This document shows, one piece after another, positions 54,065 to 62,529 of a DNA stretch of 64,000 nt (within the stretch, counting starts at the first letter, position 1; every line of letters starts with the position of its first letter). The notes below the pieces were generated by a model. That model searched no databases, was not told the origin of the DNA, and saw nothing but the letters and a program-made list of their open reading frames with translations. The stretch lies in contig NZ_VFOZ01000001.1 in the NCBI RefSeq assembly GCF_006716425.1, positions 2,666,001 through 2,730,000 on the forward strand. Reading direction: 5' to 3'. This stretch comes from Actinoallomurus bryophytorum. Lineage in GTDB: Bacteria > Actinomycetota > Actinomycetes > Streptosporangiales > Streptosporangiaceae. The position numbers and the translations under genes are program-made.

Positions 54065-54508
54065 TCAGCCACAAGCGCCGGCGTCGCGATGGCGGCGCCA
54101 TCCTGGAGTCCGGGTCGGGCCGCACTTCTGGCCGGCATCCAGGACCAGTCCGACGGCTATGACGGCCACGACCGCCACGTGCAGCGCGACCAGCACCAGC
54201 TTCGCCGTCGTCCCGACCGCGTCGCCGAGCGGGCCCGAGAGGGAGGCGGCGAGCACAGGCACCGTGACGATCGCCAGGATCTGGCCCGGCCGGACCACCC
54301 AGCGTTCCAGGAGGGTCAGGAGGACCCAGCTCACGACCGCGGCCAGCAGGCTCGCCGCCACGATCGACGCCGGTCCGACCGTCTGCGTGTCGTCGCCCGC
54401 CCTCATGGTCAGGGTGGCTCCGGCCAGCGGCACCGCCACCGCCCAGACCGCCAGGGCCGCCGCCGGGGCGCCGATCACCGTCAGGACTCTTTTGCGTGAG
54501 ATGTTCAT
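54065..54508 (-). CDS. DUF6069-type four-helix membrane protein
   Basis: 147 residues with four hydrophobic segments (VIGAPAAALAVWAVAVPLAG, IVAASLLAAVVSWVLLTLLE, ILAIVTVPVLAASLSGPLG, AKLVLVALHVAVVAVIAVGL) and a basic tail. The pattern matches the DUF6069 actinobacterial membrane family. Function unknown. Confidence 0.7.
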   Translation of the reverse strand: MNISRKRVLTVIGAPAAALAVWAVAVPLAGATLTMRAGDDTQTVGPASIVAASLLAAVVSWVLLTLLERWVVRPGQILAIVTVPVLAASLSGPLGDAVGTTAKLVLVALHVAVVAVIAVGLVLDAGQKCGPTRTPGWRRHRDAGACG

Positions 54509-54624
54509 GCCGCAAAGCCTGGCCCGGCGAGGCGGGCCGCCACATCGGGCGTACGGTCGGAACTTCTACTGCCCGAGTCGGGGCGGCATCCGACTTTGGT
54601 AGGTGACGCCCCGCCGGACCGGAG

Positions 54625-55101
54625 GTGGTTCGCGGGCTCTTCATCCTCAACGGATCCGCCGGAGGGGCCAATGGCGGCGGGATCCAGAACGCCGGAACCC
54701 TGCTGATGAACCTCGACTCGGTGTCCGGGAATCTCAGCGCCACCGGCAACGGCGGCGGAATCTACAACAGCGGCACCCTGACGGTCCTCACGAGCTTTAT
54801 CAACGGAAATGTCGTGAACAATAACGGCGCAGGGCTCTTCACCGCCGTGGGGGGCACGACGCGGGTCACCCAGAGCACGATCGCCAGCAACCTGACCGCC
54901 GTCGGGTCCGGCGCCGGCCTCGCCAGCGCGGGCACGACCTCGCTCGTCCGCACGCGGGTCACCCTCAACAAGGCACAGACGAGCGGCGGCGGCGTCTTCG
55001 TCGTGGCCGGCGGCACCGTCACCCTGAGGCAGTCGACCGTACAGAAGAACAGTCCCGGCAACTGCGCACCGGTGAACACCGTCGCCGGCTGCGTGGGCTG
55101 A
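54625..55101 (+). pseudogene. C-terminal fragment of a secreted beta-helix protein
   Basis: The frame reads as a right-handed parallel beta-helix: repeated G-G-G-I-x-N-x-G-T-L units (NGGGIYNSGTLTVLTSFING, NNNGAGLFTAV, TSGGGVFVVAGGTVT) and a Cys-containing end (NCAPVNTVAGC). No signal peptide or ribosome site precedes it, so the N-terminus is lost. Confidence 0.65.
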
Positions 55102-55143
55102 TGCCAAGCCCGCGGGGACAGGGCGTGCCGGCTCCGACCAGAG

Positions 55144-55887
55144 TCAGGGCCGGTACGGCGGGGCGACGCCCCAGCCCCAGCGTGGCATCGGCCCCTCGCC
55201 TGGAGGGGTGGCGTCGGGCTTGGAGAAGTAGAGGGCCAGCCGGGTGCCCCACTCGATGTAGCTCGCGAACGCCGCTCTGAACTCGGGGTCAGAGGGCAGG
55301 CTCACCTCGTCGGCGGAGTCCATGAGCAGGTTCACCCACCTCCGGCGCTGCTGCTCGGTGATTCCCTTTCCGAGATGCTTGGAGACCATGTGCGCGTGGC
55401 CGCCGCGCTCCTGACTGTAGGTGGTGGGTCCGCCGAAGACTTCGCTCAGCCATATCGCCACGTATCGTGGGTGGCCAGGATCCATATGCGCGAACAACGG
55501 CCCGATCAGCTCGTCGTTCGCCACCTTGCCGTAGAACGTCTCTGTCAGCCGCTCGAACGCCTCTGCGCCGCCGGCCCATTCGAACAGCGTCGGCTCGGTC
55601 TTCGTGATCACCTTTTCGTAATGCCGCATCTCCTCGATGTTCGACACATAGGGCTTGATCTCAGCGAAGAACTCCTGGAAGTGCTCACTGTTCCGGAAGC
55701 CTTCGAGGTGGTCCTGTACGGACTTCCAGGTGATGCGCAGGACGTGGCATCCGGGTTCGTCCACGCACCGGGACAGCTCGTAGTCGAGACACTGGGATGC
55801 CCTTCCCAGCGGGACCACGGCGCGGCGGTAGGCGGCTTCGAACTCTTCGGGGTCGGGCACGCGGTAACGGATGTACTCAACGATCAT
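55144..55887 (-). CDS. ABM domain-truncated hemoglobin fusion
   Basis: 247 residues. Residues 1-95 are an antibiotic-biosynthesis-monooxygenase (ABM) ferredoxin-like domain (MIVEYIRYRVPDPEEFEAAY). Residues 105-235 are a group II truncated hemoglobin (FERLTETFYGKVANDELIGP, HAHMVSKHLG with H171 the probable proximal haem ligand, FASYIEWGTRLA). Such fusions occur in actinomycetes and may couple a small-molecule oxidation to oxygen or NO binding. It is divergent from the lanthipeptide cluster. Confidence 0.88.
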   Translation of the reverse strand: MIVEYIRYRVPDPEEFEAAYRRAVVPLGRASQCLDYELSRCVDEPGCHVLRITWKSVQDHLEGFRNSEHFQEFFAEIKPYVSNIEEMRHYEKVITKTEPTLFEWAGGAEAFERLTETFYGKVANDELIGPLFAHMDPGHPRYVAIWLSEVFGGPTTYSQERGGHAHMVSKHLGKGITEQQRRRWVNLLMDSADEVSLPSDPEFRAAFASYIEWGTRLALYFSKPDATPPGEGPMPRWGWGVAPPYRP

Positions 55888-55900
55888 CGCACGACCTCCA

Positions 55901-55978
55901 TGTAATCATGTAATCAAGCATCATGCGCACTCTACCAGTGGGTAGAACAACCCATCCGAGGTTCACCTGCCGATGGGT
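55901..55978. promoter_or_regulatory. Repeat-rich divergent control region
   Basis: Between the hemoglobin and lanL genes lie a tandem TGTAATCA repeat (55901-55916), a CTACC-AGTG-GGTAG hairpin (55932-55945) and an ACCCATC/GATGGGT inverted repeat (55950-55956, 55972-55978). These are possible operators for either gene; no promoter boxes are certain. Confidence 0.35.
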
Positions 55979-56052
55979 AAATTTGCCGATGTACGGCATT
56001 TCGCACTTCTCCTAGGTTCTTGGCCAGATGGTCAGAACGCTGGGGGTGCGCG

Positions 56053-58740
56053 ATGGAGAAATTCCTACTCGACGAGCGAGCCGCGATATTCGGGGAAGAA
56101 TCGCTGGCCGAGCCGTCGTCTCTCGTCACATCGGAACTGGCGCGGATAACGCTGAATGGCTGGTCCGTGGAGACAGGCGAGTTCTGGACCTATGTGCGTC
56201 CCGCCGTGACCGGCAGACGCGTTCAGGGATGGAAACTCCATGTTTCCGCGACGATCCTGTCGGCCCCGGAGGTCCTTCGCGTATGCCTGCCGATTTTCGT
56301 CGAGTCCAAGACGTCCTTCAAGTTCGCCGCGACCGTGCACAACCTCGACGAGCTCAACGGCTTCCGTACACCGCGCGGTAACTCCGGAAAGTTCATCACC
56401 GTCTATCCGGCCGACGACGAGGAGTTCCGCCGCCTGGCGCAGCGCCTCCATGAGGCCACCGACGGCATGGCCGGCCCGGTGATCCTCTCTGACGCCCCTT
56501 ACCGGGAAGGCAGCCTCGTCCACTATCGCTACGGCGCCTTCACCGGACTGCGGATCCTGTCCAACGACGGCATGTACCGCGAATGCATACTCGACCCGGA
56601 CGGCGATCCGGTGGAGGACCAGCGCCTGCCCGTGTTCAGTCCTCCGTCCTGGGCTGTCGATCCCGTCCGTACTCCCGCGGAGGCGGTGAGCGGCTCCGGT
56701 GTCCTGCTGAACGACCGGTTCGAGGTCCGCGCTGCGCTACGGCACGCGAACAAGGGCGGCGTCTATCGAGCGACCGACCGGCGGACCGGCGCCGAGGTGA
56801 TCATCAAGGAGGCGCGGCCCTTCGTCGCCACCGACCGGTGGAACCGGGACGTGATCGATCTGCTGCGGCACGAAGGAAAGGTGCTGCGGCATCTGCAACC
56901 GCTCGGGATCGTCCCGCGGGTCGTCGACGAGTTCGTCCAGGACGGCCACTGCTTTCTCGTCGAGCAGTTCCTCGCCGGCAAGAGCCTCTTGCAGAGGATC
57001 GAGGGCGCCTCGGAGGAGGACTCGGTCTGGCCATCGCCCGCGGACGTTCCCGACCTGGTCCGCGAGCTGACTCGCCTGGTGAGCGCGGTGCATGCCGCCG
57101 GTGTGGTGATTCGCGACTTCTCCCCGAGCAACGTCCTTCTCACCCCGGACGGCGAACTGAAGCTCATCGACTTGGAGCTGGCCGCGCTCCGGACGGACGA
57201 CGGATGGACCGTCGCGGGCGGGGGCGGCACGCCGGGATTCAGCGCGCCTGAGCAGATCGACGGGGCCGCCCCTGACGTGACCGCGGACCTGTTCTCCCTC
57301 GGGGCCATGGTGTACTACCTGGTCACGCAGGTCGATCCGGCGTTCGTGGACGACCGGCCCGCCGGGTGCCCGCTGGAGGAACGCCTCGCGTACCTCGTGG
57401 GGCCGGCACGGGCGGCCCGGATGCCCGGCGAGGTGATCCGCTCGATCATCACCGGGCTGATGCGGTCGGATCCCACGTCGCGGATGCCGCTGGAGGAGGT
57501 CCTCCGGCTGATCGTCTCCTCGCCGCCGCGCTCCGCCGCACTCGAACCGGGTCCGCACGAAGAAGAGGTGCTGGACGAGGAGCGATGGGAGACCCTGGTC
57601 ACCGGCATCCTCGGGCACCTGACGGCGAACCTGCCCGCGGACACGGAGGACCGGCCCTGGCCCGAGACCGGGTTCGGCACCGCGGCCGATCCGTGTACGG
57701 TCCAGCACGGCCTCGCCGGGGCACTCGCCGTGCTGGCCCGGCTCGCCGAACACGATCGGCACGCCCCCGAGCTCCTCAACGCGGTGCTGTCCCGGATGAC
57801 CGGGCATCTCGACCGCGCGGGGCATCGGCTGCCGGGTCTGTACTTCGGTTTCGCCGGAACCGCCTGGGCGCTGTTCGACGCGGGACGCGCCCTGGACCGT
57901 ACGGACCTGTCGACCAGAGCCCTGGAGCTGGCCGCGAACCTGCCCACCTCCTGGCCCAACGCCGACATCACCCACGGCATGTCCGGGCTCGGCACCTGCC
58001 TCATCCACCTGTGGCGGGAGACAGGAGACGCCCGCCTTCTCGACCGGGTGAACGCCTGCGCCGACGGAGTCCTCACCGCCGCGGCGCCCGGTAGGCATAT
58101 CGGCTGGGCCACGCCGGAGTCGTTCGACTCCGAACTCGCCGGCTACCGCTCGTACGGCTTCGCGCACGGCACCGCGGGCATCGGAGCGTTCCTGCTCGCC
58201 GCAGGCCAGGCGACGGGCCGTACGGAACTCCTTACGGCCGCCGGCCGATGTGGGGAAAGCCTGCTCGACGCGGCGGTCCAGATCGAGAACGCCGCCTACT
58301 GGCCGGACACTCCGGGCTCGGACCGGCGCATGGTCTTCTGGTGCAACGGATCGTCCGGGGTGGGCACCTTCCTGACCCGGCTCCATTCCCACAGCGGTGA
58401 CCCCCGCTATCGGGACGCGTCCGTCGCCGCCGGACGCGCGGTGATGCGGAGCCGCCGGCGTACCGGCACCGCGTACTGTCACGGGCTCGCCGGCAACGCC
58501 GACTTCCTGCTCGACCTGGAGTTGGCCACGGGCACCGGCCGCGAGTGGGCCGAGAGCCTGGCCGGGCTTCTGTGGGCCCGCCGCCTCGACCGAGCGGGCC
58601 GCCCGGTCCTGGGCGACGAGACCGGCATGAAGGTGTCCGGCGGGTACGGCGCCGGGCTCTTCGGGCACCTGTCCTTCCTGCTCCGGCTCCGCCACGGCGG
58701 CTCCCGGCTGTTCCACCTCGACCAGGGCCAGACCCGATGA
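56053..58740 (+). CDS. LanL-type (class IV-like) lanthipeptide synthetase
   Basis: 895 residues from MEKFLLDERAAIFGEE. The N-terminal lyase-like domain (about 1-215) has GWKLHVSATILSAPEVLRV, SGKFITVYPADDEEF and YGAFTGLR. The kinase domain (about 225-490) keeps VIIKEA, IRDFSPSNVL and LIDLELA. The LanC-like cyclase (about 510-895) keeps all three zinc ligands: Cys764 (W-C-N-G) and Cys809-His810 (Y-C-H-G). Zinc ligands place it with class IV LanL rather than class III LanKC. It would phosphorylate, eliminate and cyclise Ser/Thr and Cys of the two precursors downstream. Confidence 0.88.
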   Translation: MEKFLLDERAAIFGEESLAEPSSLVTSELARITLNGWSVETGEFWTYVRPAVTGRRVQGWKLHVSATILSAPEVLRVCLPIFVESKTSFKFAATVHNLDELNGFRTPRGNSGKFITVYPADDEEFRRLAQRLHEATDGMAGPVILSDAPYREGSLVHYRYGAFTGLRILSNDGMYRECILDPDGDPVEDQRLPVFSPPSWAVDPVRTPAEAVSGSGVLLNDRFEVRAALRHANKGGVYRATDRRTGAEVIIKEARPFVATDRWNRDVIDLLRHEGKVLRHLQPLGIVPRVVDEFVQDGHCFLVEQFLAGKSLLQRIEGASEEDSVWPSPADVPDLVRELTRLVSAVHAAGVVIRDFSPSNVLLTPDGELKLIDLELAALRTDDGWTVAGGGGTPGFSAPEQIDGAAPDVTADLFSLGAMVYYLVTQVDPAFVDDRPAGCPLEERLAYLVGPARAARMPGEVIRSIITGLMRSDPTSRMPLEEVLRLIVSSPPRSAALEPGPHEEEVLDEERWETLVTGILGHLTANLPADTEDRPWPETGFGTAADPCTVQHGLAGALAVLARLAEHDRHAPELLNAVLSRMTGHLDRAGHRLPGLYFGFAGTAWALFDAGRALDRTDLSTRALELAANLPTSWPNADITHGMSGLGTCLIHLWRETGDARLLDRVNACADGVLTAAAPGRHIGWATPESFDSELAGYRSYGFAHGTAGIGAFLLAAGQATGRTELLTAAGRCGESLLDAAVQIENAAYWPDTPGSDRRMVFWCNGSSGVGTFLTRLHSHSGDPRYRDASVAAGRAVMRSRRRTGTAYCHGLAGNADFLLDLELATGTGREWAESLAGLLWARRLDRAGRPVLGDETGMKVSGGYGAGLFGHLSFLLRLRHGGSRLFHLDQGQTR

Positions 58741-60476
58741 GGTTCCAGAGCACGGAGCCCTGGAACCACCCCCGGCACAACGTCCGGCTCGCGCCGGACG
58801 GCCGATGGGGCGCGGCGCTACGCCGGAACCCCCGCTCCGGCCAGCGGGTCGAGGTCTGGCGGCGGCAGGCCGGAGCCTGGTCGGCCGCGAGCACGACCGT
58901 CCGCGCGAGTGTGGACGACCAGTTGCTGGTGCTTCCGGGCGGACAGGTCCTGCTGCGGACCGGCGCCGGAACGGGCCACGAACTGAGACTCATCGACCCG
59001 CGAAGGCACGCCGTCGTCACGGTCGCCCGCCCGCCCCAGCCGGTGGTCCACCTGCTCCATGCCGCACCGGGCGACCGGCGCACCCGATGTCTGCTGACCG
59101 CCTACGACGGCCAGGTCACGCGCCTGTTCCGGTTGACTTCGGCGCACCGCCTGATCCGCTGTCCGGGGGAACTACCCGGCTACGCCCACGGTGTCGTGTG
59201 GCTCGGCGGCCGGCGCCTGGCCATGACCCAGGTCGCCGGCCACGCCAGCAGCGCCGTCGTCCTGGACACCTCCTCCGGTGAGGTACGGCCGCTGCTGGAT
59301 GTCGGCGCCGCCACCGAGGACCGGGCCGAGCTCTACTCCCCCCGCTCCGGCCTGCTGGTGGTCCGCACCGACGCGGGCGGTGCCGAGCGCGTCGGCTTCG
59401 CGCGCGCCGACGAGACGTTCTGGTTCCCCGACGAGACCACCGCCGAAGGCGGGATCGCGCCGCTGACCCTGGACCCCGACGGGCACCAGGTGCTGCTCCA
59501 CGAGCAGTGCGGCGTGCACTCCCGGCTGGCCGTCTACGACGTCGGCCGTCGTACACGCACCGCGCTCGCGACGCCACCGGGCTGCCTGCGCGGACCTGCG
59601 GCCTGGACCCGAAGCGGAATCGAGGTCCCCTGGTCCGCGCCCGACGTGCCGCACGCGATGCTCCGGCTGCGTCCCGGCACGCCGCCTCCTCGCCTCACCC
59701 CCGCTTCCGGTGCCCACCCGGCGCGTGTGGTGACGGTCGACGGCGCGGCCGGACCGCTGGAGGCGATCGTGTACGGCGAGCGCGACTGGACGCGGGCACC
59801 GGGCCTGGTCATCGCCCTGCACGGCGGCCCGCTCAGCGCGTGGCATTTCGAGTACGACCCGCTGCTCTCCGACCTGGCCGGCGCCGGCCTAAGCGTGCTG
59901 GCCCTCAACCAGCGTGGGAGCACCGGCTACGGATCCGGCCACGTCCGGCACATCCGCGGTGGGTGGGGCGGCCCGGACCTGGACGACGTGACCACAGTGA
60001 TCCGCGCCCTGGCCGCCGGCCGCGGCGACCTCGGTGGTCCGGCCGTGCTCGGCCAGAGCTACGGCGCGTACCTGGCGCTCCTCGCCGCCTGCGCGGTCCC
60101 CGAGCAGGTGAGCGGTTGCGTCGCGGTCGCACCGTTCCGGTCCGCCGCCCGCCTGTACGCCCACGGCGCCGTCGCGGTCCGCCGCCTCATCGACCGGCTG
60201 GACGGCCGGCGGGAGATCACCGACACACTCGGCCCGCGCGATGTGTTCCGCCTGGCGGACCGCCTCACCGCCCGCACCCTGCTCGTCCACGGTGACCGCG
60301 ACGAGGTGATCCCGGTGGAGGAGAGCCGGGCGCTGCACACCCGATTTCTCGCCCTGCGCCGGGCGGACGTGACCTACCTGGAAGTCCCGGGCGAGGGCCA
60401 CGACCTGTTCAGCGGCGTCGCCGCCGAATCGGTCCTCGCCACGGTACGCGGCTTCCTGACCAAGGAGAGGAGGTGA
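58737..60476 (+). CDS. S9-family prolyl oligopeptidase-like peptidase of the lanthipeptide cluster
   Basis: 579 residues from the ATG overlapping the synthetase stop (ATGA). The N-terminal part is beta-propeller-like. The C-terminal hydrolase domain has the triad Ser441 (GQSYGAY), Asp522 (GDRDEVIP) and His555 (GEGHDLF), plus ALHGGPLSAWHFEYDPL near the oxyanion hole. POP-type enzymes such as FlaP remove leaders in some class III clusters. The leader here contains prolines (A-L-P-E-D-L-P), so leader removal is a reasonable inference. Confidence 0.85.
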   Translation: MRFQSTEPWNHPRHNVRLAPDGRWGAALRRNPRSGQRVEVWRRQAGAWSAASTTVRASVDDQLLVLPGGQVLLRTGAGTGHELRLIDPRRHAVVTVARPPQPVVHLLHAAPGDRRTRCLLTAYDGQVTRLFRLTSAHRLIRCPGELPGYAHGVVWLGGRRLAMTQVAGHASSAVVLDTSSGEVRPLLDVGAATEDRAELYSPRSGLLVVRTDAGGAERVGFARADETFWFPDETTAEGGIAPLTLDPDGHQVLLHEQCGVHSRLAVYDVGRRTRTALATPPGCLRGPAAWTRSGIEVPWSAPDVPHAMLRLRPGTPPPRLTPASGAHPARVVTVDGAAGPLEAIVYGERDWTRAPGLVIALHGGPLSAWHFEYDPLLSDLAGAGLSVLALNQRGSTGYGSGHVRHIRGGWGGPDLDDVTTVIRALAAGRGDLGGPAVLGQSYGAYLALLAACAVPEQVSGCVAVAPFRSAARLYAHGAVAVRRLIDRLDGRREITDTLGPRDVFRLADRLTARTLLVHGDRDEVIPVEESRALHTRFLALRRADVTYLEVPGEGHDLFSGVAAESVLATVRGFLTKERR

Positions 60477-60482
60477 AACGAG

Positions 60483-60617
60483 ATGTCGATGAGCGTTATC
60501 GAGCTGCAGGCCCTCCCCGAGGACCTGCCGACCCTGCTCCACAGCGAGGCCAACCTCGAGTGCTGCAGCTTCACGTGCGGCAGCAAGAGCTGCGGCGGGA
60601 CCTGCAAGACCAACTGA
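60483..60617 (+). CDS. Lanthipeptide precursor peptide 1
   Basis: A 44-residue peptide with a GGAGG ribosome site. The leader begins MSMSVIELQALPEDLPTLLH; the I-E-L-Q-A-L-P-E-D motif is like class III/IV leaders. The C-terminal part, after E-A-N-L-E, is CCSFTCGSKSCGGTCKTN: five Cys and six Ser/Thr. Several rings are possible. It lies 6 bp after the peptidase stop. The exact leader/core boundary is not visible. Confidence 0.85.
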   Translation: MSMSVIELQALPEDLPTLLHSEANLECCSFTCGSKSCGGTCKTN

Positions 60618-60662
60618 GGTCCGCTCCGCACGAGATCCGACCACTGCGAGGAGGTGAGACGA

Positions 60663-60797
60663 ATGTCGATGAGCGTCATTGAGCTGCAGGCCCTCCCTGA
60701 GGACCTGCCGACTCTCTTCCACAGCGAGGCCAACCTCGAGTGCTGCAGCTACACCTGCACCAGCAACAGCTGTGGCGGGACCTGCAAGACCAACTGA
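60663..60797 (+). CDS. Lanthipeptide precursor peptide 2
   Basis: A 44-residue paralogue of precursor 1, differing at only four positions: L19F, F30Y, G33T and K35N. Its core is CCSYTCTSNSCGGTCKTN, with five Cys and seven Ser/Thr. GAGGAGG precedes the ATG. The leader is otherwise identical, so both should be read by the same synthetase, giving two related products. Confidence 0.85.
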   Translation: MSMSVIELQALPEDLPTLFHSEANLECCSYTCTSNSCGGTCKTN

Positions 60798-60867
60798 GTG
60801 AACGCGGACGCCCGGGACGGCACCGACCCGCCCCGGGCGGCCGCGCCCATCGCGAGAAAGGCCGATC

Positions 60868-62529
60868 GTGACGCTCTTCGCAATGGTCCGCCGGGACCTC
60901 TTCCGTGGCAACCCCGTGCTCGCCGCGGTGGCCGTCGTGGCGAGCGTCGTCACCGTCGTCTGCCAGCTCATCATGCCGTCCGCGCTCGGCGCCGTCGCCG
61001 AGGCGCTCTCCGGGCGGCTGCCCATCACCCACCCGGTCATCGTCCTTGCCGTCGTCCTGTTCACCGCCCCGGTCGCCACGGCGCTGGCCGACCAGGCCGC
61101 GGCCCTGATCTCGGCGGCGGCTACCCGCCGGCACCGTACGGCGCTGCTCCGACATGCGCTCCAGCTGTCCCCACGTGACGCAGAGTTCAGCGACGGCGAG
61201 CTGCTCACGCGCTTCTCCGCCGACGCCGAAGCGCCGGGACAGTTCATCGATGTCGGTGTCAGCCTCCTGATCGGCCTCAGTGCGGGCATCGGCGGGCTGG
61301 TCGCTCTGTCGTTGATCGGCTGGTGGCTCACGGTTCTCCTCCTCGCCGAGATGGCGACGAGCCTCATCTTCGTCCGTGTCTTCGTCCGTCATTCGGGTGC
61401 GGCCGAACGCCGCTACCAGGCGGCGCGCGGCGATCTGGCGACGCGCCTGGTCGACGCGCACCAGGGCATCCGGACGATCCGCGCCTGCGGCACCCGCGAC
61501 CGGGAGAGCCGCCGGATCCTCGCTCCGCTCGCCGAGTTGCGCGCCGCGGGGAAGGCGAGCTGGACATCACAGCGCCAGGTCACCTGGCATCTCGGCCTTC
61601 TCGTACCCGCCCAGCAGATCGTCCTGCTCATCGTGCTTGGGGTCAGCCTGCTCGCCTGGCGGATGGAGCTGGGCCAGGCGGTCGCCGCGCTGACGTACAG
61701 CGCCTACGTGCTCGGCATGCTGGACTACACCGACACGCTGGTGATGATGACGCGGTACGCCGAGAACGTCCGCCGGCTGGCCGCGGTGCTCACCCGGCCC
61801 GTACCGGAGCCCGCCGCGCATCCGCCGCGCCCGCTTCCGCCGGACGGCCGGGGCGAGATCCGTTTCGAGGGCGTCCTGAGTGGGGTGAACCTCACCGTCG
61901 CCGCCGGGTCCCACGTCGCGGTCGTCGGCCGCTCGGGCGCTGGAAAATCGCTGCTGGCCGGCCTCGTCGGGCGGCTGGCGGAGGCCGAGACCGGGCGGGT
62001 TCTGCTCGACGGCGTCGATGTGGCCGACGTCGCACCGCGGCTGCTGCGCCGGGAGGTCACCTACGCCTTCGAGCTACCCCGGCTGTTCGGTGACAGCGTC
62101 CGGGCGGCGATCTCGTCGGGCACGGACGCGGACGCGGAGGCCGCCGCACGGCAGGCGCGGGCCGACGGCTTCATCCGGATGCTTCCGGGCGGGTACGACA
62201 CGCCGCTCGCCCGCGCACCGTTGTCCGGCGGGGAGCTCCAACGGCTCGGTCTGGCCCGCGCCCTGGCCCGGCCCGCCCGCGTCCTCGTACTCGACGACGC
62301 GACCAGCAGCCTCGACACCGCCACCGAGGCCGAGATCAGGCACGCGATCCGGCACGCGTGGGACGGCCGGACCGCCCTCATCGTGGCGCACCGGCCCGGC
62401 ACCGCGGACGCGGCCGACCTCGTCGCCTGGCTCTATGAGGGACGGCTCCGCGCCCTGCGCCCCCACGCCGAACTCTGGCAGGACCCGCAGTACCGCGCGA
62501 TCTTCCAAGGGCAAGGAGAAGGCCGGTGA
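60868..62529 (+). CDS. ABC exporter half-transporter 1 of the lanthipeptide cluster
   Basis: 553 residues from a GTG with GAAAGG upstream. The membrane domain has about six segments (residues 1-300). The ATPase keeps Walker A VVGRSGAGKSLLAGL, signature LSGGELQRLGLARAL and Walker B VLVLDDATSSLD. No N-terminal C39 peptidase is present, so leader removal must be done by another enzyme, such as the S9 peptidase. Its stop overlaps the next gene's GTG. Confidence 0.9.
   Translation: MTLFAMVRRDLFRGNPVLAAVAVVASVVTVVCQLIMPSALGAVAEALSGRLPITHPVIVLAVVLFTAPVATALADQAAALISAAATRRHRTALLRHALQLSPRDAEFSDGELLTRFSADAEAPGQFIDVGVSLLIGLSAGIGGLVALSLIGWWLTVLLLAEMATSLIFVRVFVRHSGAAERRYQAARGDLATRLVDAHQGIRTIRACGTRDRESRRILAPLAELRAAGKASWTSQRQVTWHLGLLVPAQQIVLLIVLGVSLLAWRMELGQAVAALTYSAYVLGMLDYTDTLVMMTRYAENVRRLAAVLTRPVPEPAAHPPRPLPPDGRGEIRFEGVLSGVNLTVAAGSHVAVVGRSGAGKSLLAGLVGRLAEAETGRVLLDGVDVADVAPRLLRREVTYAFELPRLFGDSVRAAISSGTDADAEAAARQARADGFIRMLPGGYDTPLARAPLSGGELQRLGLARALARPARVLVLDDATSSLDTATEAEIRHAIRHAWDGRTALIVAHRPGTADAADLVAWLYEGRLRALRPHAELWQDPQYRAIFQGQGEGR

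Noticed and set aside
56737-58716. A 659-residue minus-strand frame opposite the lanthipeptide synthetase
   Set aside because: Shadow of the synthetase, whose kinase and zinc-site motifs are all on the plus strand.
59889-61367. A 492-residue minus-strand frame covering the precursor peptides
   Set aside because: It has no domain and is explained by the codon bias of the peptidase and transporter genes; the precursors have strong ribosome sites on the plus strand.
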